A DNA stretch of 9,541 bases from Berkiella sp964606325 (GTDB lineage Bacteria; Pseudomonadota; Gammaproteobacteria; Berkiellales; Berkiellaceae): positions 1 to 9,541 of the forward strand of contig CAZSGE010000086.1 in assembly GCA_964606325.1 (NCBI GenBank), in the 5' to 3' direction. Under the pieces are notes generated by a model that was not told the origin of the DNA, did not search any database, and saw only the letters and a list, made by a program, of their open reading frames with translations. The translations under genes were made by a program, and so were the position numbers. Positions 1 to 6,212 of the stretch are shown in pieces (position 1 is the first letter of the stretch; each line of letters begins with the position of its first letter).

Positions 1-44
1 TCATTTTAGCAACTTTAGTCAGTATTTGAGAGACAACCAGCACC

Positions 45-449
45 ATGAATGAAAGTGAGGAAAAAGCCGGACTGCCAGCAACTCCTGGGTATCGGTATGC
101 AAAACATGTAGGTAATCAACTCCACATCTCGGGACAGGTACCTCACAACAAGTCTGGTCTCATTGTGGCTATTTCTAACCCCTATGAACAAGCTCAACAA
201 TGTCTTGCTAATCTGGAACTGTTGTTGAACTGCTACCATTTTGGAAAAGGTGACATACAACACATCACCATTTATGTAGTAGGAAACAGAGAAAATCTAA
301 GTGAGGCCTGGAAGGCTGTGCAGCATTACTTCGAAGGAATAGTACCTCCAGCGACTCTTTTAGGGGTAGCATTACTTGGACACGAAAACCAGTTGGTCGA
401 GATAGATGCAACAATCACCAAAACTGTAAATGATTTATCTCCAAGATAA
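45..449 (+). CDS. RidA (YjgF/YER057c/UK114) family protein
   Basis: This 134-residue protein has the usual length and layout of the RidA fold, which forms trimers with active sites between subunits. An early strand carries LHISGQVP (residues 26-33), a middle helix follows (about 46-67), and the C-terminal strand block PPATLLGVALL...LVEIDATI spans about 101-124. Classical RidA members hydrolyse reactive enamine/imine intermediates made by PLP enzymes, using an Arg in a PARS-like motif. Here the aligned position appears to be Ala103, so this is probably one of the Rid subgroups without that Arg and deaminase activity cannot be assumed. The ATG is the first possible start after an in-frame TGA at 27-29; the ribosome binding site is weak. 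It converges on the ankyrin gene with 18 bases between the two stop codons. The family call is firm; the substrate is unknown. Confidence 0.88.
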   Translation: MNESEEKAGLPATPGYRYAKHVGNQLHISGQVPHNKSGLIVAISNPYEQAQQCLANLELLLNCYHFGKGDIQHITIYVVGNRENLSEAWKAVQHYFEGIVPPATLLGVALLGHENQLVEIDATITKTVNDLSPR

Positions 450-467
450 ACCTAACTAAGTTATGAA

Positions 468-3191
468 TCAATGGTTTTCTGCTAACGTACAATATTTTCC
501 GAAATGAAAACAATTACTTTTTAGGCGGTGGCAGTTTTTTTGTGTTGTATTTTCTTCCGCAAAAGTAGGAGTTTCTTGAATAGGCTGAGTAAATACAAGA
601 GAAGCTCTTTTGCTGGAGTTTGGGGGGGCTGGGTTATGATAAATTTTTAATAATTTCATGATTTCAGGTTTGTTTTTTGCATAATCAAATACGGTTTTAT
701 TTTGTAGATCAACAATATCAACTCTGGCTCCTCTTTTTAAAAGTTCCTCCACCATTTGGGTGTGTCCTAAAAACGTTGCCATTATCAACGCTGTCATGCC
801 TTTTTGAGTCGTTAAATTAATATTAACAGGAGTTGTGTCTAAAAAGCGCTGAAATAAGGTAAAATCTTTAAATTTATGTATGCACAACATCATAAAAAGA
901 GAATATCCGAGAGGATCTTGTTGATTGACATCCATTGCCTGAATTTTTCTTATGCCCTCATTTTCATTGTAAATTAAAGACCAAATTGCAAGTGATATAC
1001 CATTTTTATCGACGGATTTGGTCGTGATGATGCCTTTGTCGTATAGGTTGCGAATGATTTCATCATACGTGTCTGCTGGAATTTCTAATATACTGATTTC
1101 TTTTGCGAAATCACAAGGGACTCCTTTTCGCTGACTTTCTTCTAAAAGCCAAAGTAATAACGCCTGATTTTTTAATTTGAAGGCTATTGTAATTGGGCTC
1201 TCGCCTAAACGATTTTTTTGTGTAAGAAGCGCAGGATTGGCATCAACTATTTTTTTAGCTTTATCAATATTATTTTCAAAAACGGCAAAGTGCAATGGTG
1301 TATATCCATTTGGCGATAGCCCCTGTGGTGTTTGGAATGGCTCACACTTGGCAATTTTGGGTACGTTTTCATTTGCGTGATAAAATTTAAAAGTATGAAT
1401 GCTAAAAAATGGTTGAATATCTTTTTTTAAATAGGGATTTCGTTGGTAAGCATTCATTTTTAAACCATTGATGACATTGTCATTAATGTGCCGTGCTAAA
1501 TTCTTAGCATCGGAAAAATGATTTAAACGACATTCTAGGTTAGAATCGTAATATTCTAAATCACCATTTGGTAAAACATAAATACTTACCACATGACCAA
1601 ACGGTTCGCCTTCTAATTTAACAAGAAGATCGATGCTAGCGCCAGGAAAGTGAGATAAAATGTCTATCATTTCAGCCAATTGTTCTTGATTGTTGAAATT
1701 ACCGGCAATAGAATACAGATCCTTTAATTGGCGACCTAATTTTGGATCTCTTATCAAATTATATTGTTCAATGCGATAGGATTGCAGCCAATCTAAAGAA
1801 AGCTCCTCGCTCATTTGCGAAAGAAAATGAAAAATAACCAGATGATGAATGACATGCTCGAAGAGATCTTCTAGATTTTTGTATTTATCACTGAGTTCAG
1901 GTGGTAATTGGCGGGACAACGCTTCAGGTTCAATTTCGGATTGCGAAATCAGGCTTAATATATCAAAATATTCTTTTTGTTTGCCCATTGACGCATATAC
2001 TTGATACAAAAATGCCCATCCGTTACAATTTCCGACTTCGTTTATAATTCTGGAAGCATCTCTTCCTTTAAGATGTAAGTAGGCACTTAATCGTTCATTA
2101 AGATGTGATTGTGAGAAGTCGATTCCTGCATATTCCTCATCATACAACACTGCATCATCATAATATTTCATCATTCGTAACATATCCAGCATTTCAGGAT
2201 CGCCTACATCATGAGCAAGCAGTTCAAATTCGATGGATCCAGCAGCCTTTGCACGAATATTAGGAAATTGGGTTAATAGTGATGAGGCGTTATCCACATC
2301 GCCCTTAGTGATGGCATGAACTAGGCCATCTCTGAGTAAAGTTTCGTCAACCATGGCTTTGAAATGCGCTTTACCTAATAATTTTTTTACTTCTTCATGT
2401 GCCATTACTTGGGTTAACGACTCGATATCTCCATTTAAGGCATATTCAGCAATTAGTCGTAAGACAATTGCTTCGCCTGGGATTTTTGTTAGGCAAAAAT
2501 TCACTAAAGCTGGTGCTGATGGGTTGCTCAGCAAAGATTGACGCACATTAGGAAAATTAATTATAGCGAATTGTACCTCAGGCTCAAGAAGAGCAGCCTC
2601 AATCTCTTCGAAGTGTTTTGAGATCAACAAGCGTTTTAATGCTTGTTGACGAATTTGATTTAACTTATTAGTATCGAAGTTCTTGCCTAACATGTCTTTA
2701 ACTGCGGGCACTTGTAAAAAATTCTTGAGTGGTTTGAAAAGGCCTTCGTTAGCAAGAAGCTGTAGAGTTCTCTCAATCAAATCCCCTGGGGGGTAGACGT
2801 TAAGCAGTTTTGTAATGATTTCTGGTTGATTATTGATGCTAGCGATAACTAGCAGGAAAGGCATTTTAAATTTGATCTGCTCTTTTTTATCTATGTTAAA
2901 GTTAAATTTTAAAACTTCATTAAGTAGCTTGAGATTACCACTATCAACGACTTCAGCAAGGCCGCTTAAAACATCCGCCCACGACCAAATCTGTCCTTTA
3001 ACAAAGTTTTTGAATTTCTCAAGATCACCTCTATAGCATACATCACGCCAAAGCTTAGCTTTCGCAGTTTTTCGTTCGGCATAGTTTTGAATGAACTCGA
3101 GCATATAATCTATAAAGTGAAGAGATTTGTTTATCTGACAGCCGTTCAAGTACTGAAGTTCCGAAGCCCCAAAGCCTTGCACATGCACCAT
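468..3191 (-). CDS. Ankyrin-repeat protein with a YopT-like (C58) cysteine protease-type domain; candidate effector
   Basis: This 907-residue cytosolic-type protein has no signal peptide. Residues 1 to about 350 are helical with loose repeat-like units. Residues 381-560 contain GNCNGWAF with Cys389, then FGHVVSIY with His533 and YYDSN with Asp549. The order Cys-His-Asp and the 16-residue His-Asp spacing match the triad of YopT-type papain-fold effector proteases (YopT: C139, H258, D274). Residues 627-851 hold about five or six ankyrin repeats; the clearest are NGYTPLHFAV (628-637) and KGMTALIMATFLGH (797-810). Such architecture is typical of type IV-secreted effectors of Legionella, so a role inside a host cell is inferred. 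The tail after residue 886 is Cys/His-rich and looks like out-of-frame sequence (see the heptamer at 534-540). Start choice is uncertain: no good ribosome binding site precedes ATG 3191, and Met30 is an alternative. A dispersed repeat lies 35 bases upstream. Confidence 0.85.
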   Translation of the reverse strand: MVHVQGFGASELQYLNGCQINKSLHFIDYMLEFIQNYAERKTAKAKLWRDVCYRGDLEKFKNFVKGQIWSWADVLSGLAEVVDSGNLKLLNEVLKFNFNIDKKEQIKFKMPFLLVIASINNQPEIITKLLNVYPPGDLIERTLQLLANEGLFKPLKNFLQVPAVKDMLGKNFDTNKLNQIRQQALKRLLISKHFEEIEAALLEPEVQFAIINFPNVRQSLLSNPSAPALVNFCLTKIPGEAIVLRLIAEYALNGDIESLTQVMAHEEVKKLLGKAHFKAMVDETLLRDGLVHAITKGDVDNASSLLTQFPNIRAKAAGSIEFELLAHDVGDPEMLDMLRMMKYYDDAVLYDEEYAGIDFSQSHLNERLSAYLHLKGRDASRIINEVGNCNGWAFLYQVYASMGKQKEYFDILSLISQSEIEPEALSRQLPPELSDKYKNLEDLFEHVIHHLVIFHFLSQMSEELSLDWLQSYRIEQYNLIRDPKLGRQLKDLYSIAGNFNNQEQLAEMIDILSHFPGASIDLLVKLEGEPFGHVVSIYVLPNGDLEYYDSNLECRLNHFSDAKNLARHINDNVINGLKMNAYQRNPYLKKDIQPFFSIHTFKFYHANENVPKIAKCEPFQTPQGLSPNGYTPLHFAVFENNIDKAKKIVDANPALLTQKNRLGESPITIAFKLKNQALLLWLLEESQRKGVPCDFAKEISILEIPADTYDEIIRNLYDKGIITTKSVDKNGISLAIWSLIYNENEGIRKIQAMDVNQQDPLGYSLFMMLCIHKFKDFTLFQRFLDTTPVNINLTTQKGMTALIMATFLGHTQMVEELLKRGARVDIVDLQNKTVFDYAKNKPEIMKLLKIYHNPAPPNSSKRASLVFTQPIQETPTFAEENTTQKNCHRLKSNCFHFGKYCTLAENH
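534..540 (-). promoter_or_regulatory. Candidate -1 ribosomal frameshift heptamer A_AAA_AAC
   Basis: On the coding (minus) strand the ankyrin gene reads CAA AAA AAC TGC, which places the canonical X_XXY_YYZ slippery heptamer A_AAA_AAC exactly in frame. A -1 shift here would replace the last 21 residues with LPPPKK-type residues and stop at TAA 514-516, giving about 892 residues. The same product would result from one extra A in the seven-A run (535-541), so an indel or a sequencing error explains it equally well. I see no obvious strong stem-loop just downstream. The motif is seen directly; its function is inferred. Confidence 0.4.
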
Positions 3192-3226
3192 TTTGAGGCA
3201 TGCAGCATGTGCGCGCTGGTGAAGGG

Positions 3227-3250
3227 CATGTAATGGGACAGGTAGCTTAT
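3227..3250 (+). repeat. Dispersed repeat, copy 1 (short)
   Basis: The core catgtaatgggacagg is followed by tagcttatggg. The 16-base core is identical in the copies at 6965 and 9256 and differs by one base at 7945. This copy has only the end of the longer element. It sits between two divergent genes, 35 bases upstream of the ankyrin gene start, so it may fall in that gene's 5' untranslated or promoter region. Confidence 0.75.
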
Positions 3251-3271
3251 GGGTAACATCCCGTTACCTGT
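3238..3271. promoter_or_regulatory. Overlapping inverted repeats between divergent genes
   Basis: Two perfect inverted repeats share one arm. GGTAAC (3252-3257) pairs with GTTACC (3263-3268) across a 5-base loop, and ACAGGTA (3238-3244) pairs with TACCTGT (3265-3271). They cannot form together. They overlap the end of repeat copy 1 in the 177-bp divergent region. No T tract follows on either strand, so an operator or leader structure is more likely than a terminator. Function unknown. Confidence 0.4.
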
Positions 3272-3368
3272 GTAATATTAAGATATGAGTAAACTTGCAG
3301 TGTTCTCAGTATGAAACTTTTTTCTAGTCATTTATGTCCAAAGCTTAAAGAATTTAAGGAGTCGACAG

Positions 3369-4703
3369 ATGGCTGGCAAAGAAATTCAACTGTTACATCT
3401 CGCATTTCTTGAAAAGTTTATTGATGAATATCTAAAAAGCAAAAGCCGAAGAACTTCATTGTTAAGAGAACTTGACGGCTATAATAAATCTCTCGATCCT
3501 GATATCCAAGAAATTGCAAAAATGCTATCAACCATTTATAACGATTTCTTAAACTATACTAATCCGCGAGATGTTAGCACGGAAAAACGTGAAAGATTGC
3601 AGAAATTAATTACCGCCAAACGTGATAAAATAAATCGTGTGCTAGATAGTGGTCCATCTGTTGCTCAAACAGTTTCAAGCTCACGTGCCAAAACGATAAC
3701 GATAACTCATGAAACGAAAAAAGAGACTAGAAATCCTGTCGTTGATCCGCTTGGCCTGGTTAAAAAACAACTTGATAATTCATTGGAAATGCTTGTGAGT
3801 CTTGAAAAAGACTTACAAAAATCAAAAAGTAACCCTTTGAAAGCTGCTTATAAAAAGGGTAAAAAGATGCTTCTCTCATCAATTGGAAAAGAACATAACT
3901 CCAAATTAGCTATGGCCAAACAAATGAAATCAGAATTAACGAATCTTAGAAATTCATTAGATAATGTAGGTGAAAAAATATCATCTGATACAGCTATCAT
4001 TAAAATTTTAGAAACACAACAAAGAATTCAACATATGCAGAAAAATCGAGTTGAATTATTTAAAAAGACAAATAATCCGCTCAATAAACTACTAGAAAAT
4101 TTAAATGCTATGATAAAAACTCAAGCCACTACAGTAGCTAATAACTTTCTAATTGAATATGCTAATAAAAAATATGGGTCTGCTCATGATCATTTTGGTA
4201 AATATATAGATTCGCTAAAAGATAAAGACAAATATAAACAACCGATGTATCTTCCTACAAGCGGAAATTATCAAGCAAATGATCCAAATTTGAAAGCCGG
4301 TGATTTTTTGAATTTGTTTTATCCTCTGCCCAAAGATAAAGAAAATCGAGATCAATTGTCTATAGATGCTTTTGGTGAGTTTAGCAATGATGAGAATAAT
4401 AAAAACACAGAACTCTATGCAATAGGCTCTATAATGACTGCTTTGAAGTCTGTTGAAGTCAATATGGATAAATTAAAAGAAACAATCACCAAATATGGAA
4501 ATGACCCCGATATTTATGATCGTGTTATCACTGAAATTAATAGGAATATTGAATCCTTACATTCAGGTGAAATCGATAAGTTAAAGGATCCAGCTGCCAA
4601 ACAAATGGTGAAAGATTTAGTAAAATCTGTTGAAAAGAATGTCAATGATTACTACGAAAGTATACGAATACAACCTCAGGACAAAAGAGCACCGTCAAAT
4701 TAA
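3369..4703 (+). CDS. Lysine-rich coiled-coil protein of unknown function; candidate effector
   Basis: This 444-residue protein matches no family I recognise. It has no Cys and no Trp, no signal peptide and no membrane segment, and is dominated by charged helices. Likely coiled-coil stretches lie at about residues 130-155, 175-255 and 355-430. A less helical, Pro/Asn/Gly-containing part at about 286-345 includes YLPTSGNYQANDPN. Residues 95-125 are Ser/Thr-rich and probably an exposed linker. The start is well supported by AAGGAG (3356-3361) seven bases before the ATG. It is divergent from the ankyrin/protease gene and could share regulatory DNA with it. Soluble helical proteins like this next to an effector-like gene are common in Legionella effector loci, but the effector role rests on context and composition only. 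Confidence 0.8.
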   Translation: MAGKEIQLLHLAFLEKFIDEYLKSKSRRTSLLRELDGYNKSLDPDIQEIAKMLSTIYNDFLNYTNPRDVSTEKRERLQKLITAKRDKINRVLDSGPSVAQTVSSSRAKTITITHETKKETRNPVVDPLGLVKKQLDNSLEMLVSLEKDLQKSKSNPLKAAYKKGKKMLLSSIGKEHNSKLAMAKQMKSELTNLRNSLDNVGEKISSDTAIIKILETQQRIQHMQKNRVELFKKTNNPLNKLLENLNAMIKTQATTVANNFLIEYANKKYGSAHDHFGKYIDSLKDKDKYKQPMYLPTSGNYQANDPNLKAGDFLNLFYPLPKDKENRDQLSIDAFGEFSNDENNKNTELYAIGSIMTALKSVEVNMDKLKETITKYGNDPDIYDRVITEINRNIESLHSGEIDKLKDPAAKQMVKDLVKSVEKNVNDYYESIRIQPQDKRAPSN

Positions 4704-4754
4704 CGTGTGTGAAACTCAGACGCTATATTTATGCAAAGTGTTATTGAAAATATA

Positions 4755-4783
4755 TTGCGACTGAAAAAAAGGTAGGATAATAT
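4755..4783 (+). promoter_or_regulatory. Sigma70-like promoter for the leader and winged-helix gene
   Basis: TTGCGA (4755-4760) and TAATAT (4778-4783) are separated by exactly 17 bases. Transcription would begin near 4790, just before the hairpin at 4794-4827. It is the best promoter-like sequence in the 305-base gap between 4703 and 5009. It was found by eye only. Confidence 0.5.
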
Positions 4784-4793
4784 ACACGCTAAC

Positions 4794-4827
4794 GCTCGAC
4801 AAAAGTGTTGTAGCACTCTTGCCGAGC
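4794..4827 (+). promoter_or_regulatory. Imperfect 14-bp hairpin in the 5' leader
   Basis: GCTCGACAAAAGTG (4794-4807) faces CACTCTTGCCGAGC (4814-4827) over a 6-base loop. Twelve of 14 positions pair; the other two are A opposite C. A second CGAGC (4834-4838, after taatca) could pair with the same GCTCG arm, so two mutually exclusive folds are possible. The hairpin lies at the very start of the predicted transcript and ahead of a small ORF and a terminator-like hairpin, as in attenuators or structured small RNAs. The ligand or trigger is not evident. Confidence 0.5.
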
Positions 4828-4864
4828 TAATCACGAGCAAAAACTTTCAGAGGAGTTTTCACCC

Positions 4865-4921
4865 ATGACTAAGCGCATTTTATCTCATTCGTTCTTATCT
4901 ACAAGCCTTGCAAAGTACTAA
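4865..4921 (+). CDS. Possible 18-residue leader peptide
   Basis: The frame encodes MTKRILSHSFLSTSLAKY. AGAGGAG (4850-4856) lies eight bases before the ATG, a good ribosome binding site in a stretch with no other gene. Four of 18 residues are Ser and three are Leu, with no run of one amino acid as in classical amino-acid attenuators. It lies between the leader hairpin and the terminator-like hairpin at 4944-4970, so its translation could affect which structure forms. Whether it is translated is not shown by sequence alone. Confidence 0.4.
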   Translation: MTKRILSHSFLSTSLAKY

Positions 4922-4943
4922 CTAGCGGTTTTTAAACATTTTT

Positions 4944-4975
4944 TTAACAAAAAGGGTTCTTTTTTGTTAATTTTG
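4944..4975 (+). terminator. AT-rich terminator-like hairpin before the winged-helix gene
   Basis: TTAACAAAAA (4944-4953) and TTTTTGTTAA (4961-4970) form a perfect 10-bp inverted repeat with the loop gggttct, followed by ttttggttt. The stem has only two G:C-type pairs at most, so it is weaker than a standard intrinsic terminator. It lies 22 bases after the 18-codon frame and 38 bases before the next gene. It could end a small RNA of about 185 nt or act as an attenuator. It is also long enough to be a palindromic binding site. Confidence 0.45.
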
Positions 4976-5008
4976 GTTTATTTACTGACCTAACATCTAG
5001 GAAGACTT

Positions 5009-5443
5009 ATGCTAGACGCTATCTCTTTGCCCTCTATTTGTGCGGCGAACCCTCATTCTTTTACCCAATGGTTCGCATGCCTCAAGCAAATCATGCTTCA
5101 TCCCATTCTGAATGAAGAAGAAAAGTACTTGTGGCTATGGCTTGCTACCTGTAGCACAAATAATGTGTCTTTTAAGTGCTCATTAAGTTATGAGCAAATC
5201 GTTCAATCAACGCGAAAACCTTCTCGCAAGGTGCATCGCTTGCTCACACGCTTACGCACCATGGGTTTTTTAATTGCTGACATTCCTATTTATTATGGAG
5301 AGCCAACAGATGAGATGGTTCAACGTATTAGGGAGTTTCAATTAATCCTGCCCCCGAAAAGCTTTTGCACGCCAGTCTATTCATCATTGCCGTTAAAATC
5401 ATTAGCCAACAGCAATCGTTTAACAACCAATGATGCCAATTAA
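5009..5443 (+). CDS. Winged helix-turn-helix DNA-binding protein
   Basis: This 144-residue protein has a winged-helix pattern at about residues 35-95. A helix NEEEKYLWLWLATC is followed by LSYEQIVQSTRKPSRKVHR (59-77) as the helix-turn-helix, then LLTRLRTMGFLIADIPIYY as the last helix and wing. This layout is used by replication-initiator and transcription-factor families that read DNA through a basic recognition helix. The N-terminal 34 and C-terminal 45 residues match nothing I recognise. The start is supported by AGGAAG (4999-5004) close before the ATG. It lies 29 bases upstream of the bacteriocin-like gene on the same strand and follows a structured leader, so it may regulate that cluster. 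A specific family name is not justified. Confidence 0.6.
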   Translation: MLDAISLPSICAANPHSFTQWFACLKQIMLHPILNEEEKYLWLWLATCSTNNVSFKCSLSYEQIVQSTRKPSRKVHRLLTRLRTMGFLIADIPIYYGEPTDEMVQRIREFQLILPPKSFCTPVYSSLPLKSLANSNRLTTNDAN

Positions 5444-5472
5444 TTGATTTACCATGTTATATAGGAAATTTT

Positions 5473-5709
5473 ATGCGTGAATTATCATTACAAGAAATAG
5501 AAACTGTTGCCGGTGGATTTAAAATTAAGCTGCATTTTAATGTGATACAAGCGTTTTTTACAGTAATAAGCGCAGGAATAATGGGAGGGCCCGTTGGCGC
5601 AGGTATGGCCGTCGCCGCGATTGTTGGCACACAGGGGGCGGGTAATTTGGTGGATATGTACAAGGAGCAGGGAGCAGAACCCAGCGCAAACTTAGGGAAT
5701 CAACAATGA
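5473..5709 (+). CDS. Double-glycine-leader bacteriocin-like peptide, class IIb (lactobin/cerein 7B) type
   Basis: This 78-residue precursor begins MRELSLQEIETVAGG, a textbook double-glycine leader (Gly14-Gly15) of the kind cut and exported by C39-peptidase ABC transporters. The mature part would start at FKIKLHF and has a hydrophobic, Gly/Ala-rich segment at about residues 25-57. It contains GxxxG spacings (Gly35-Gly39, Gly38-Gly42), as in class IIb two-peptide bacteriocins that insert in membranes. The tail is polar (YKEQGAEPSANLGNQQ). A ribosome binding site (ATAGGAA, 5461-5467) precedes the ATG. The stop overlaps the next start as ATGA, implying translational coupling to the small membrane protein. 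No processing exporter is in the window, so one elsewhere in the genome is required. Toxicity is inferred from family resemblance. Confidence 0.75.
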   Translation: MRELSLQEIETVAGGFKIKLHFNVIQAFFTVISAGIMGGPVGAGMAVAAIVGTQGAGNLVDMYKEQGAEPSANLGNQQ

Positions 5710-5897
5710 AATTAACACTACTCCAATTTATGGCATTTGCCTTTATGGTTGGTTGGGTTGGCACCGATGTGATAGGCGGTGCCAGTTATGAGCAGCGATT
5801 AGGAATATCACTATTTTTGGCGGTGATGGTGGGGTATTTGAATAATGCGCACGTACTTGTTTGGAGGAAGATCATGGATCTGGTGTCAGACCCCTGA
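5706..5897 (+). CDS. Small two-TM membrane protein; possible bacteriocin immunity protein
   Basis: This 63-residue protein has hydrophobic segments at about residues 4-24 and 32-52, separated by a short polar turn (GGASYEQR), and a basic VWRKIM stretch after the second. Its ATG overlaps the stop codon of the bacteriocin-like gene by four bases (ATGA). A tiny membrane protein coupled to a bacteriocin precursor is the usual arrangement for self-immunity, but a partner peptide or export accessory is also possible. The last residues, MDLVSDP, come from a stretch (ggtgtcagacccctgat, 5882-5898) where the reading context changes abruptly, so the natural C-terminus may have been lost by a rearrangement. 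Confidence 0.6.
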   Translation: MKLTLLQFMAFAFMVGWVGTDVIGGASYEQRLGISLFLAVMVGYLNNAHVLVWRKIMDLVSDP

Positions 5898-6135
5898 TCT
5901 GATCCTATACGATGTTCGTATTCCAACTGAATTAAAAGATCTATTATCTGAAATAGCGATTGTTTGTGAATTAGTTGCAGAATATTTTAATGGCGATGCA
6001 ACAAAAATAGCATTATGGTTCAAAATGGAAAATCCAGCTTTGGGTGGAATTTCTCCCCGAGATATGATTCGCTACGGTCGATTCAAAAAGTTAAAAGCAT
6101 TTATTCAAAATCAATTGGAAGGTAATATTCCTTAA
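5845..6135 (+). CDS. MbcA/ParS/Xre antitoxin-type (DUF2384) toxin-binding domain protein, N-terminus doubtful
   Basis: Residues 36-93 show the pattern of the toxin-binding domain of Xre/MbcA/ParS antitoxins: ATKIALWFKMENPALGGISP followed by RDMIRYGRFKKLKAFI. In known systems this domain neutralises an ADP-ribosylating or NAD-degrading RES-type toxin. No Xre helix-turn-helix precedes it and no RES toxin follows. The only ATG in frame is at 5845, inside the previous gene by 53 bases, and the first 22 residues (MRTYLFGGRSWIWCQTPDLI...) look like out-of-frame readthrough of that gene. The true protein probably began around LYDVRIPTELKDL, so this is most likely a truncated gene joined at about 5880-5905. 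The stop overlaps the next ATG (TAATG). Confidence 0.6.
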   Translation: MRTYLFGGRSWIWCQTPDLILYDVRIPTELKDLLSEIAIVCELVAEYFNGDATKIALWFKMENPALGGISPRDMIRYGRFKKLKAFIQNQLEGNIP

Positions 6136-6212
6136 TGAGCGGTAAAAAGAAGGATCTGATTTACCATGAACTTGAGCGAATATCTTATATAGATCTTAAG
6201 AGTAACCTATGA
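6135..6212 (+). CDS. 25-residue ORF coupled to both neighbours
   Basis: This small frame starts MSGKKKDLIYHELERISYID and ends LKSNL. It begins with the A of TAATG at the end of the antitoxin-like gene and ends in the ATGA that opens the methyltransferase gene. Perfect start/stop contact on both sides and a credible amphipathic helix suggest it is translated, perhaps only to couple the methyltransferase to the upstream genes. It could also be the remnant of a longer protein, such as the missing toxin. No homology is recognisable. Confidence 0.4.
   Translation: MSGKKKDLIYHELERISYIDLKSNL

Noticed and set aside
15..263. 82-codon minus-strand frame opposite the RidA-family gene
   Set aside because: It is antisense to a clearly coding RidA gene and has no family resemblance.
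1177..3036. Three plus-strand frames of 62-67 codons (1177-1380, 2353-2541, 2833-3036)
   Set aside because: All lie antisense inside the well-supported ankyrin/protease gene and have no recognisable product.
5457..5764. Two minus-strand frames of 68 codons opposite the bacteriocin-like gene
   Set aside because: Their Pro/Ala/Ile-rich composition is a by-product of the Gly/Ala-rich sense gene, which has a clear leader motif and ribosome binding site.
5874..5897. Seven-codon frame MDLVSDP with GGAGGAAG just upstream
   Set aside because: The spacing of three bases is too short, and the frame is simply the end of the two-TM protein gene.
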